Origin: Roridomyces roridus
Taxonomy: Eukaryota > Basidiomycota > Agaricomycetes > Agaricales > Mycenaceae
Length of the DNA stretch: 64,000 nt
Assembly (NCBI GenBank): GCA_029378245.1
Contig: JARKIF010000053.1
Span: 62,001-126,000, forward strand
Direction: 5' to 3'
The notes under the pieces are model-generated. The model was not told the origin of the DNA, made no database searches, and saw nothing but the letters and a program-made list of their open reading frames with translations. This document shows positions 53,759 to 64,000 of this stretch, in pieces (position 1 is the first letter of the stretch; each line of letters opens with the position of its first letter). The translations under genes and the position numbers were made by a program.

Positions 53759-54755
53759 ATGGCATCCCTCCCACCCGAGCTCGAACAAGCTATTTTTCAG
53801 AGTGCTGCATACTCACAGCCTACCTTCGTGCCAACATTGAAGCTCGTGGCGTGGCGTGTAAACGAATGGCAAGTCGATCGTGGGAATGCTCTTCAGTGTC
53901 CCTGAACTCCTTCTAGGGTCAACAAATACTTGTACCGCATTCTCATGCTGCGTGGTCGGGAGACGTACAACTACGACGGATGGGAGGACTACCCGTGCGA
54001 CGACGATGCACTTTTCACGCGCCTCAAATCCATCCATCCCTCGGTCCTGCGCGACAGCGTCCGCCATTTATACCTCGAGGTCATGCCAATCGACCTGTGC
54101 CGGTATCTCCTGTCGACATGCACCGCAGTCGAGGATCTGTGGATCAACCAGTCCGACTCGTCGCTGCTTGATCTCGTTGCAGCCTTGCCGTTGCGAAGAC
54201 TTCATTGTCATCTGGGATGTTTGTTCACACAGGCGCAGCTCGATTTTGGTCACCCGCTGTTCTCAAATCTGACACATATCGAATGGTTCTTTGGATTTCC
54301 GGGCAACCAAGAATTCAACCCATCGTCGTGGACAGGCTTGGCCTCTATTCCACACCTCACCCATCTGTCCTTCACTGAACCAGTCTTTTTGCCGCTGGTG
54401 CCAAGTCTGCTGCAAGACTGCAAACTTCTTCGCGTTCTGGTGTTTATATTGGACAGTGACTGGATGGACGCCAACGAAGCGAGTGCCATGTTATCATCGA
54501 CCACTCCGGGCCCGCATTTCCGATTTGTACTGATGGAATGCGCTGCCTTTGGCAAGGACTGGCGCTCCGGGGCGCTTGGACGTGGGGACTACTGGGATCG
54601 CGCAGAGGCTTTCGTTGCGAAGCGCATGTCCAACGAAATCGATCGTGCGTTGCACTGCCTTCTCGCGGTTTGTTCGAGACATCTTACATATACCATTTCT
54701 TTCAGCGGCTTTGTATGTGCTTGAAGGTGACGAGAGCGTACTTATCGTCGATTGA
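53759..54755 (+). CDS. LRR-like protein of the MASLP family, copy 2
   Basis: Exons are 53759-53868, 53917-54644 and 54706-54755. MASLPPELEQAIFQSAAYSQ and PTLKLVAWRVNEW form exon 1. Intron 1 uses the conserved GC donor (GCAAGT) and CTTCTAG acceptor. Exon 2 runs VNKYLYRILMLRGRETYNYD to AEAFVAKRM, and exon 3 ends PALYVLEGDESVLIVD. The frame is open throughout, as in copy 1. Leucine-rich text such as IPHLTHLSFTEPVFLPLVPS is shared with copy 1. It precedes SDR5, so the MASLP plus SDR order repeats the 31-36 kb arrangement. Function is inferred only (possible F-box-like adaptor). Confidence 0.78.
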
Positions 54756-55291
54756 ATGGAACTGTTTTCTCCTCTTGAAAAGGATCGAATCATGTATGAA
54801 ATTATTGAGCAATTTTCATCTGAGGCTCGGAGGAACGCTTGCTGACGCGGTCTTTTTATCACCTGATAGCCACAGCTTCCCGCCTCCCGCACATCGCTTC
54901 GACGGAACCGTGACAGGACTGGTATGAAGGTGCGTGGTCGGCAGTCCTATTATCCTGCCTCTGACCCAACCCAAGACCAATTGCTTGAACGTATTTCTGG
55001 TTATCGAGTCGTTCGCGAGCATACATCTGTCCAGTGGGCCGAATGAATTGCATGAGAGTCGATATCCAGGTTGTTCTACTCTACCATCCTGTGAATTTTG
55101 AGATCTCCAAACTGCCATACCTGCCAGCGGCTTGACTGATTCTTCGTACCGCTATACACATTCGTTCCCATCGACCTGCTCGACCACGGTCTGTCCCACG
55201 TGTGAATAGACAGTTGACAGTTCTGAGTTCTGGCCAGGAAAGGGCCCATTGTCTCTTTCCCTCCCCTTCCCTCGCGTCCCCACGTCGCAAC
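54756..55291. other. Spacer with remnant of the membrane-protein start and the SDR promoter
   Basis: Near 54838-54900, GCTTGCTGACGCG-type text matches the first ~60 bp of the membrane-protein gene at 32276. It then jumps directly to the SDR promoter homologous to 33.07-33.43 kb, so the membrane gene was deleted or never duplicated. Confidence 0.6.
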
Positions 55292-56696
55292 ATGGGCAAC
55301 GTCCTAGCGCTGCTAGCCAGCCCCAGCTTCGTCCCCGAACGTGATATACCTGACCTCACTGACAAGGTGAGTCCACGTCCAATCCAATCCCTCACACCAT
55401 CCAACAGATCCCAAGGTCGTCGTCATCACGGGCGGAAACACCGGCATCGGTTACCAGACAGTGAAGCAGCTCCTCCTCAAAAACGCGAAAGTCTACATCG
55501 CAGGGCGTTCGGCTGAGCGAGTTGCCGCTGCGATCAAGTCACTGGAAGCAGAGACGAATGGGAAGAAGGCGATTGTCTTGGAGCTTGATCTCGGTGACTT
55601 GAGGAGCGTACGCAAAGCGGCGGAGAGTTTTTTGGAGATGGAGGAAAGGTTGGACATTATTTTCAATAATGCGTGAGTCGCTCTTTGAGTAGACCTTGTG
55701 CACTCATGACAGGCCGGATGGACGAAGTGGGGTCTTCAGTGGTCCTCCTGAGACGCTCACTGCCCAGGGACTGGATCTAGGTGCGTGTAGATCCCTGCCC
55801 TTCGGCCATTTACCAACAAGAAAAAATTGCTAGAATTCGGAACCAACGTCCTGGGGCACTTTTTCTTTACCCAACTTCTCGTGCGTGGGCTCATTTCATC
55901 ATCGTCATCTCTCACAGTCACTGACGCAAATAATGGATGCAGCTGCCCGCCTTGACGAAGTCCTCCGAACACAACAAAGTGCCCGCACGGGTAATCAACA
56001 CCTCGTCATTTTTTCATCCGTTTGCGCCTGGACCGGGGGTTGATTTTGTAACCGTCAAGGGTGGCCCGGAGCGGGATGCGTGGGTCAAGAAGGCTGGAGT
56101 AAATGTGGGAGCTCCTATGTGAGTACCCACCCTTTTGAACCTCTCAACATCGTCAACCTTGAATATTAATGATGACCAACACCGTTACAACAGGGGATTG
56201 TACGGACAGAGCAAGTTTGGAAATATCCTGGTCTCCAACTACTGGGCCAAGACGTACTCGGATGTACTTGTATCATGTGCGGTGCATCCTGGGTGGATCA
56301 AGAGTGATATCACAAGGTGGGCGTGTTGCTCGATTTCGTTTGAATTCCAGTACTCACGAGCGTACGTTTTTAGGCATCAGCCAGGATGGCAGCAGCGCTT
56401 CATATATTTCAGTCAGTACCCCACACCGTAGGTGTTTTTTTCCCTGGTCTCACTATTCGAACAACTGATCTGGTCAGAATGGGCGCGTTGACACAACTGT
56501 GGGCTGGAACCGTTGCTACGCCGGCGCAGATCACTGGCGAGGTACGCAGATTCTCACAATGTTCGCTGCTTGTTGATTCCTTCTGAAGTACCTCGTACCC
56601 TGGGGTCAAGTCGGCAAGCCGGACAAGCGCACGACGAATGGCAAGCTGGAGGAAGAGGTGATCGGGTTTCTGAAGGAGCAGATCCAGGGATTCTGA
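55292..56696 (+). CDS. Short-chain dehydrogenase/reductase SDR5
   Basis: It starts [20 protein letters not shown], then [20 protein letters not shown], ending exon 2 at [60 protein letters not shown] and VTVKGGPERDAWVKKAG follow. GLYGQSKFGNILVSNYWAKT has the YxxxK active site. The C-terminal region reads [54 protein letters not shown] and FLKEQIQGF. All junctions are GT-AG with no break, giving about 320 residues. It is most like SDR3 and SDR4. Confidence 0.87.
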
Positions 56697-57261
56697 GCTG
56701 TGTGATACACTGTAACGCCGCACATAGTATGGTAGAACTTGGAATGGTATTTACATAAAATCACGAGCAACCCTCATCCATCCCTTTCTTCTATCCGTCG
56801 ACTTCAACACACTTTTATAAGTGAACGGTGGAAGAGTGTACTCACTCGGCTGCAGTTTGCAGTATGTAGTATCTCTCATTTATAAATTATCACAAGTAGG
56901 GACAGCGTGATGTGAAAGGTGTAGTATCGATTCTATGTAGTACGGCATTTCGCTTAGTAATCCATGGTCTTGCGTCTTGTCTGCGACCACTATCCGTGTC
57001 CGTGTCCGTGTCTGAGCGAGCTGCCACTAGCAGTCTCATCCCCTTCCCCCTCCACTTTCCACACGTGAATCACAATCCGATTCCGACGTTCTCGAGACCC
57101 ACGCGACCAAACGGCAAGCGGGCGCGCCAGGTACATAAGTATCAGCCCGCTGGGGACCAGTTTTTCAGCTGTGCCATTCAAAAAAAGGAAAGCGACATTG
57201 TGCAATCTAGGAAGAGATTCAGCCTGATGATATACGGCGCGGAGAGATCGTCTTCACCTAT
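56697..57261. other. Spacer at the left end of the inverted duplicate
   Basis: About 56768-56810 again matches the F-box 3' flank (CATCCCTTTCTTCTATCCGT). From about 56812 the sequence is the inverse of 8380-8660, with an extra ~160 bp around 56905-57065. Confidence 0.6.
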
Positions 57262-58843
57262 CTATACGTGCCCAGTTACTGTACAGCCCGGCAGGAGAGA
57301 AGCCATGTCTCCCCAGCGTTGGTCGTACTCCACTGCCTCGCGTACGACGGTGGTCGCTGAAGTATCCCCATTCCAAGACCCGAGCAACGTTTCGATGTGC
57401 CGGAGGTTGGGAAACAGTCGGCCAATGAACGCTGCCACATCCGATGCGCTCGTGATGGGGGAGCCTCCAACGCCGAGGGTGTTCAGACTCCCCAGCGAAC
57501 GCAGAGCTCCTGTATCGGAGTCGGCCGCGGAGATGGTCGCGTCAAATTCGATACAGAGCTTTTTAAGGCGCGGGCAGTATTCCGTGAAGGACGCCAAGCA
57601 GAGGAGCGTCGCGCGAGGAGAGGGACAACCGTATTCGGAGGATAATTCAATGGACTCGATGTGAGGCCATGAACGAGCCATGTCGGTGAAAGTGGCATTA
57701 TCCAGATCGATCCCGAAACGGGAAAAGATGGAGACGGATGTGAGGTTGATAAATGAGAAGAGGCTGCGTAGGGACGATGATCGAATAAGATGATCGGTGG
57801 GGTCCAAGGAAGAGTAGTCGTCGTCCAATGAGAACTCCTTCAAGGAGTGGTGGGAAAGCCCACCGCCGGCCACGGCGGAAAGCAGGCGGTCAACTTCGTC
57901 CGGGGTCGAATAAGGCGAGGCGTCCACCGTCAATTGTGTCAGCGGACTTTTATTTCCCCAATCGAGAAAACGACAAAGAGAGTCGATTTCAGCGGAAAGC
58001 TTCAACGTCTGAAGGGCCGGAAACAGGGCTTCGTCGGCAGCAATTGCCCAGAGAAAACCGTCCGGGATGTCGCCGAGCCTTAAATACTGTAGGCGTGGCA
58101 AGCGAGCGAGGTGCTCGAGTGCATTGGGCTGAAGGGTCCCTGTGGAGAACCGTTCGATGCTCCATAGGCTGCGTACACACGCGGATAACGCGGAGAGTGC
58201 GTCTGATCCACGAGGGAAGACATTCAAGTCCGTCAGCTGGGGACACCGGATGGCAAGGCTCGCCAGTAGCGTTCCTGTGGCGAATGGTATGAAGACGGTG
58301 GTGATGAGGAGCGAGGAACCATTCAATGCGGTCAAAATCCGTCGCCTCGTGCATCCAGTCGATCCCTCGGAGATTTGGTAGCATATTTTCGGGCAGAACG
58401 ATGCTTGAAAACATGGCCGAGAGATCAGCCCGTCCGGGATCGGAGGATATATGTTTGATCAAGGGAGCGTAGAAGGACATTCTATCAAAGTCCGACTCTT
58501 GCAGACGGCGAGTGGGCAACTATGGGGCCTCAGGGTGTAATGGAGATCACAAGCGCATGCGACGTACCATGGTGTACTTCACCCGGTAGGTGCCGTGTCC
58601 GACTTTTTTCAGCTCGAACGAGTCCGAGGGGAGCAACAGGAATATATTGATCAAAGCCACGGAGTCCCAGAGCAGTTGCAGTGCGTGGACGGAAAACACC
58701 TTCGACGTCCTTGCGAGGACAGCAAGGTCGCCGCGCTTTACTTTTGGTGAATGGAACGCTCTGCTCTCGATGGGATCCTGTGGACCATACACATGGGAGC
58801 ATACTGCGCCGACGAGTTCCGGGATCTGCAGGCAGCGATGCAT
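57262..58843 (-). pseudogene. F-box/LRR-like gene F, inverted duplicate of B, one frameshift
   Basis: Exon 1 (from 58843) is MHRCLQIPELVGAVCSHVYG, ending KYTM then GTACGT. Exon 2 begins LPTRRLQESDFDRMSFYAPL. It lacks the transposon that splits B, and gives the empty site (KHISSDPGRADLSAMF). After FDRIEWFLAP the frame changes before TTVFIPFATGTLLASLAIRC, exactly as in B, so the lesion predates the duplication or reflects one common error. From there the frame is open to the end (RFGIDLDNATFTDMARSWPH, LLPGCTVTGHV). If the shift is real, the product is truncated soon after residue 170. Confidence 0.75.
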
Positions 58844-59259
58844 GTCGTGGCAAGAAGAGAAAAGAAATGATGACTACACGGGGCAATCACTTCCTGCTTC
58901 CGCTGCCGTCACCCGTGCTGAGCCGCTTTTTACTTTTCCCTAGTCCTGACAAAGTCCTGACGACCTGCGTCCTCGACCTCTGACAAGACCGACTCAGACC
59001 TGCAATGAAGTCTTTTAGCGGCCTGGGTGCCTCAGGCAGCACCCTGCTCGAAAAACAAGACACTGGATCCGGGATGAGGTTCTTGTCAAAGGGACAAAGA
59101 CACCCAAGACGCCGTGCCCTCGAACCTTTGTCTTGACAAGGAGCAGACGTGCGGCCTTGGTCCGCAGTGCCTCGTGGCTTGTGCGTGGTGAATCTTTATA
59201 TAATGACAGTCGCGCCCACAAAGAAGATTTAGACCCAGCCCCACTTCTTTCCCTCATCG
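58844..59259. other. Shared divergent promoter region of F-box F and BTB copy 2
   Basis: It is inverse-homologous to about 6190-6527, and contains the TATATAA box at 59197. There is no gene. Confidence 0.5.
59197..59203 (+). promoter_or_regulatory. TATA box of BTB copy 2
   Basis: TATATAA lies 57 bp upstream of the ATG at 59260, at the same distance as in copy 1. Confidence 0.6.
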
Positions 59260-60943
59260 ATGGCGTTCCTCATGATCAAGTCCTCTGGCGACGAGCTAAC
59301 GCCCAACGGCGTCAAGTCCACCTTCACCATCGACATCCCCCAAGACAGGTCCACCGACGTCGCTGGCGCTCTCACACCAGTCTGCGGCTGGGGCTGGCGC
59401 TTTTCGTGCTCAGTCGATTCCGAGGCCAACTCTTCGTCCCCTCGCCTGCTTGACGACGACTTCAGGCCCGTCCCTTGGCGGCGCCTCACCCTCTTTTTCC
59501 ATCCAGACCTCATCAGGAGCGCAGCATATGGACGTATCACATTCAGCGTGGCGGTGGAGAATCTTAACCCACTCGACGACACACCGATCTGGAGAGAGTG
59601 CGATCTTCCTACGAACGATACATCGGCGACCATCGGAGCGTATATCCGCCGTAGGGACGCAATGGGCCCGGCGACGATCTCCATCTCGGTCGAGTTCCCG
59701 ACCAGTCTGGGAATCTCGCTCAAACGCCCTCTGGATGGCCGTGTAGAGACCGCCCTCGCGGAAACCATCCACGGAAAAGAGATCGTCGACGTCAAATTCT
59801 ACGCTTACAGCCGTGTGGGAGAGTCGTACGTCGCGCGCCCTCGCCCCATGTTCGCGAAGATGTCGCTTTTGAAGGGACACTCGGTTGGGTTGGACGAGTG
59901 TAAGGTCTTTCTCGCCTATTTGCAAAGCTCTTCTGATTTACTCGATAGATCTGGACACGAAGGGCTTCAAAGAATCACAGTTGCTGGACCTTGATGCGGA
60001 CGAGGTCCAACATGCCGAAGAGCTGTTCACGGACTACGACTACATGTCTGACAGCGACCTGGACTCAGATGTCGACGACGAAGAGGACAATGTTCAGACG
60101 TCGGAACCTCAATCCGAGCCTGATCCACAAACGTCGAGCTCACGCACCCTTCTACCATCTCCGCGTCGCATGGGTCAAGTGCTCTTTATCAAAGGACATG
60201 CATATAATACGTAAGCGTCGGAATTCAGGTTGCGGACGCCGGAGATATATTAATTCAATCTCTCAGATGGAACGCCCTCCTCTACTACCTCTACACCAAG
60301 AAGATCGAGTTCCGAGCTCCCGGAGAACGAGGGCCGGCTGGGGAATCAGTGACGCCAAAATGTTCTCCCAAGTCCATGTACAAGCTAGCCGATTATGTGA
60401 GTGTAGTTGACACCTTGTCTGTATCTGGGAGCGCTGACTTGGTCGCACAGCTCGAGTTGACCGAGCTCAAAGCCCTCGCCTTCGCCTCTCTTCGATCGCA
60501 ATTGACCACGGGAAATATTCTACGCGAAGCGTTCTCTACCTTTACATCGATGTATGCCCCCAATCTCGTCCAACGATGATTTATTGATCGTCAATGGGAT
60601 GGATAGGTTCACCGAGATCCAAGACCTCGAGGTCGAGTACCTCCTGAGCCATCTTGCTGAGCTGGGCCCTGGAATGGCAACAATGCTCAGAGAAGTATGC
60701 AACGGGGACCGCCGGCATTGTTTCCCCATTTTGTGGAAGGTTGCCTGTCGAACGCCAATGGATTTCATCGGAATCCAAGCCCCTATCCGTGGCCAGAAGA
60801 AAGGATTCGGGAAAAAGAAAGGGGTGCGTCATTCGCCGGGAGTAGAATGCGTTCTGACGGAGACAACCTGTAACTCAAAGAAATCGACTGGGCAACTGAC
60901 TACCCCTGAGCCTACGGGTTCCTTCTTCCTTAGGAGTGGCTAA
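59260..60943 (+). CDS. MATH-like/BTB domain protein, copy 2
   Basis: Exons are 59260-59899, 59949-60210, 60267-60396, 60451-60551 and 60607-60943. The MATH-like start reads MAFLMIKSSGDELTPNGVKS, then GWGWRFSCSVDSEANSS and YGRITFSVAVENLNPLDD. After SVGLDEYLDTKGFKESQLL and an acidic linker (DSDLDSDVDDEEDN) comes the BTB core. It contains FIKGHAYNT, WNALLYYLYTKKIEFRAPGE, CSPKSMYKLADY and LELTELKALAFASLRSQLTT, then IQDLEVEYLLSHLAELGPGM. The C-terminal 40 residues (GKKKGVRHSPGVECV to GSFFLRSG) differ from copy 1, probably because the region after PMDF was replaced or shifted frame. It is a likely Cullin-3 adaptor by family. Confidence 0.8.
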
Positions 60944-61448
60944 TACTTTGTCTCATTTGTCTCATTTCAATCCTGCGGCGTGCGCTTCATTTACATAAAA
61001 TATTACTTTACGTTTCTGTGAACATTTCATGATCGATGAGGACCCCAGAACTTGCGGAATATTAGGGATTTCTTCCTACGCTGACATGACTGTCGCCGCC
61101 CTTCCGGTGTTATTCGCAGAGTGTGTTCCGCTCGACTCGGAGAGCCTGAAAGATCTCGACGTGGTGGCGTCGCCTATCGGGGACGTGCATGTCCAAGCTG
61201 TGGCTCGGTTCCTGGCACACATTTTTCCGCCTTTGAACACGCTCGAGACGCTGGGTGCCGGAGACTGAGCGGGAGGAGGAGTTGGTGCCGTGCATCGTGC
61301 CCGAGGAGATTCCACGGGTCAAATTGAATGCAACAATTTGAACTGTTGAAAGTTAGTTGAAAGTCACGCTCAGAGTCTGCCGAAAAGCCGTTGCTCTGTT
61401 TGCTCGTGCTTTTTCATCTCTGACCGCAACCACCATCTCTTGACGGTC
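60944..61448. other. Spacer with an F-box A remnant
   Basis: The ~200-bp F-box fragment is described separately. Most of F-box A (about 2530-4050 in the left copy) is missing here. From about 61375 the sequence is the MASLP leader. Confidence 0.6.
61084..61268 (+). pseudogene. F-box/LRR-like C-terminal fragment (copy of A)
   Basis: It reads MTVAALPVLFAECVPLDSES, then LKDLDVVASPIGDVHVQAVA and RFLAHIFPPLNTLETLGAG, matching the C-terminal part of F-box A, then stops early. The rest of the gene is deleted. It marks the far edge of the inverted duplication. Confidence 0.85.
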
Positions 61449-62424
61449 ATGGCATCCCTTCCCCCGGAGCTCGAAAAATCTATCTTCGAGCTCACCGCCT
61501 ACTCGGAGCCCAAGTTCGTGCCGACATTGAAGCTCGTGGCCTCAGGCTGCCGTGTAAACGAATGGCAAGTCGATTCTGCGAATCCTTTCACTGGACTTGA
61601 AGTCCTTCTAGGGTCAACAAATACTTGTACCGCGTTCTCATGCTGCGGGGAAGAGAGACGTACAATCACGAAGTGTGGCAGGACTACCCCTGCGACTTTT
61701 TTTACGCGTCTCAAATCCATCCCGCCCTCGGTCCTGCGCCACAGCGTCTGCCATTTATACCTCGAGCTCATGCCAATCGACCTGTGCCGGTATCTGCTGT
61801 CGACGTGCACCGCAGTGGAGGATCTGTGGATCGACCAGGCCGACTCGTCGCTGCTTGATCTTGTCGCAGCCTTACCGTTGCGACGCCTCCATTGTCATCC
61901 GGTGCAGTTGTTTTCGACACAGGAGCAGCTGGACTTTGGTCACAGGGTGTTCTCAAATCTGACCCATCTCGAATTGTTCGTGGTACTTCCAGAACTCAAC
62001 CCCTCGCCGTGGACAGGCTTGACCACTATTCCACACCTCACCCACCTGTCCTTCAGTGATGTAGTCTTGTTACCGCTGGTGGCGAGTCTGCTGCAAGACT
62101 CCAAATTCCTCCGTGTTCTGGTGTTCATATTTGACCCAGACTGGATGGAAGCCGACGATGCCAGGGTCGTGTCATCTTTCGCTCCGCAGAATTTACGATT
62201 TGTACAGATGGAATGCTCTGCATTTGGCAAGGACTGGCGCTCGGGAGCGCTCGGGCGAGGGGTCTACTGGGATCGTGCAGAGGCTTTCGTTGCGAAGCGC
62301 ATGTCCAAGGAAATTGATCGTTCGTCGCACTGTTCTCGCCGTTGGTTCGAGACATCTTACACGAGTTCTCCCAGCGGCTTTGTATGTGCTTAAAGGAGAC
62401 GAGAGGGTTCTCATCGTCGATTGA
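61449..62424 (+). pseudogene. LRR-like protein of the MASLP family, copy 3, frame-altered
   Basis: MASLPPELEKSIFELTAYSE starts it, with a 6-base in-frame insertion giving ASGCRVNEW. The first intron (GCAAGT...CTTCTAG, 47 nt) is kept in sequence. When it is spliced, an 8-base deletion near 61695 (GCGACTTTTTTTACGCG instead of GACGATGACGCACTTTTCACG-type text) shifts the frame and breaks it at DYPC. When it is not spliced, the 47-nt intron and the deletion cancel (39 nt, divisible by three), giving a continuous 317-codon frame with a novel ~45-residue segment containing STNTCTAFSCCGEERRTITK. Downstream exon 2 text (RLKSIPPSVLRHSVCHLYLE to AEAFVAKRMSKEID) and the last exon ending PALYVLKGDERVLIVD are family-like. 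Confidence 0.75.
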
Positions 62425-62591
62425 ATCCAACAATAATACGGAGCTGCACATACTTACCGTGAATACTCGTCCGTTGGCTAGGTGTGTCGATGGAGAACAA
62501 ACACATCAGCAGCCCAGTGAGCTCGCCGCACTTATTCCAGTCGAAATCCAGGATCGCAGTTGGCCGAATAAACGTGAGAAACAGGGTTCGG
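62425..62591. other. Short convergent spacer
   Basis: It separates MASLP copy 3 and the carboxypeptidase; no feature was seen. Confidence 0.4.
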
Positions 62592-64000
62592 TCAGAAGCC
62601 TTCTCCAGATATCCACCGCTGCATGAGATCCAAGGCCTCCTTCGGCTTATCGTACGGAACCTGCGAACAATGAGTCTGAACCCGGCAATTCGGATTGAAA
62701 ACGCACCATATGCCCCGCAGCATCGATCGTCATAAAAGTCAACCCATTCGCACTCCTCACCAATCCCGCTCTCCCTTTGTCGCCCGTGAAATCTCCACCA
62801 ACAGCCCAGGGCCTCAACGCCTCTTTATTAAATGCCTCCCTTCCACTCCACTCCAGCGCAAGCGTCCACCGCTCATTGCCCACCCAATTACATATCCAAT
62901 CATACGTGCCCACGTAGATGAGCACGCGCACGCCGCGTTCGAGGAGTGCGCCGAGGTAGTCTTCAGTGGGGCGGAGACCATCCAGGTGGGCGTTGAAGGC
63001 GGCGCCAACGATAGGCGAGCAGGAGGAGAAGTTGGTTGGGACGGCGGGGTCGACGCCTAGAGATTGTCGGACGGAAGGGAGGGAGAGGTAGTTGGATATA
63101 TGTCTGAATGCACATAGATGAGCGAGGGGAGAATACGGAGGAGAGAGGACTTGCCTGGTAACTGGGTAACACAGGTCCTCCATACCCTTCGCGTCGCAAG
63201 GCTGAGATATATCGTATGGATTCCGCTCTGATTTATCATTAGCAGAGGAAGCAGTGGAGCGGAATGTGAACGTACCGGACAGCCAGAACGGCAGCTCAAG
63301 ATGAGTCTCGCAAAAAGCACCGGCGGCAACGCAGTCGACCGCGTCGAACTTGTCCACGCAGGATTCCTTGAGTCTCTTCTCGCATCGAGGGATCTGGTTT
63401 CACGTCGATCAACGGGTCGAAGATTGAACGAGTGCACGTACCATCTGCTTCATGCGAACACATTCTCTGCATCGAGATTGACAAACGACGATTGGGAATG
63501 AATTCAACAGACTCACGCAACGCTCAGTGTAGGCGGCACCGAAGCGGAGGTACACTGCATGTCGAACGACGACGTCATTTGGTGGTAAAAGTCCGTGATT
63601 CCGTTTCCTACAATGAAAGTCAATGCCCGCACTAGTTATTCACCGACACGCACCAATCATGACAGACTTGAGGTTGACGGGTGTGAATCCATCGGCGAGA
63701 AGCTTGGCGTTTTGGTCGTAGACTTCAGCAGCAAAGACGGGGACATAGCGGCCCTGCAAGATTCGGTCAGAGTGCGCGTGATAATGCTCGTACGACGCAC
63801 CCCGTACGATTCACCCGCCATGTGGAACGCCCGCCCTTTGAACTTTGTAAAGTGCTCGAAAAACAGAAAGACGAAAGCTGCGATATCTTTGGCCGCCTCT
63901 TCGGTCGTGCTCTGGAACGATGCGTGTGAGGTGATGTCACTGCGGGCAAAGGGGAAACTGACGACGCTCTCCCCGTAGTCGGCATAACTGAAGCCGACGC
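62592..64000 (-). CDS. Serine carboxypeptidase (S10, carboxypeptidase Y type), 5' partial
   Basis: The 5' end lies beyond the right edge of the window. The visible part starts VGFSYADYGESV, then EEAAKDIAAFVFLFFEHFTK and the catalytic motif HMAGESYG. GRYVPVFAAEVYDQNAKLLA, VMIGNGITDFY and IPRCEKRLKESCVDKF follow, then NPYDISQPCD and MEDLCYPVTR. SNYLSLPSVRQSLGVDPAVP and RVLIYVGTYDWICNW (the second catalytic residue, Asp) precede TIDAAGHM|VPYDKP (catalytic His, split by an intron). It ends LMQRWISGEGF. One intron (after YPVTR) has a GC donor. The family trims C-terminal residues from peptides in the vacuole or outside the cell. Confidence 0.88.

Noticed and set aside
1..64000. CRISPR array, prophage or bacterial operon
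   Set aside because: No regular spacer array or bacterial gene organisation was seen; spliceosomal introns throughout show that the DNA is eukaryotic.

Overview
The window is nuclear DNA of a basidiomycete fungus, most likely an agaric (Agaricomycetes). Genes carry many short GT-AG introns of about 35-80 nt, CT-rich leaders precede start codons, and the recognisable proteins are typical of agarics: F-box/LRR-like and MATH-like/BTB proteins, a MYND-finger protein, short-chain dehydrogenases (SDR), a pepsin-like protease, an Iml2/TTC39-type TPR protein and small secreted proteins. The genus is not determinable from the sequence alone. No rRNA gene, convincing tRNA gene or CRISPR array was seen.

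Layout. 1-2.09 kb: low-complexity and repeat DNA, with a 154-bp direct repeat whose second copy forms the 3' end of the first gene. 2.1-12.4 kb: F-box/LRR-like genes A (-), B (+), C (-) and D (-), with a MATH-like/BTB gene between A and B; only D is intact. 12.9-17.2 kb: two SDR genes (-), the first with a hAT-like element in intron 1. 17.2-24.5 kb: an IR element, a GPI-type aspartic protease (+), a hAT-like element just past its stop codon, and a MYND-finger gene split by a third hAT-like element. 25.1-31 kb: an HXXXD-type acyltransferase, an intact F-box gene and a frameshifted F-box gene. 31.2-36.9 kb: a LRR-like gene (called the MASLP family here, after its first residues), a membrane protein and two SDR genes (+). 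36.9-46 kb: an F-box gene (-), a truncated MASLP copy, two unknown acidic or proline-rich proteins, tandem repeats and small proteins. 46.5-49.1 kb: an Iml2 homologue (-). 49.7-51.8 kb: a ~1-kb-arm inverted repeat carrying two copies of a small secreted cysteine protein gene, one with a nonsense codon. 52.2-62.4 kb: F-box pseudogene E, MASLP copy 2, SDR5, F-box pseudogene F, the second BTB gene, an F-box fragment and MASLP copy 3. 62.6-64.0 kb: a serine carboxypeptidase running off the right edge.

The main theme is local duplication followed by decay. About 6 kb at the left (F-box A - BTB - F-box B) recurs inverted at 56.8-61.3 kb, a MASLP+SDR module recurs in direct orientation, and the small secreted protein gene recurs as a palindrome. 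F-box and MATH/BTB proteins are, by family knowledge, candidate substrate receptors of Cullin-1 and Cullin-3 ubiquitin ligases, so the cluster looks like a birth-and-death nursery of ligase adaptors. Four non-autonomous DNA transposons can be defined here by terminal inverted repeats plus target-site duplications. Exon boundaries were read by eye and may be off by a few bases.
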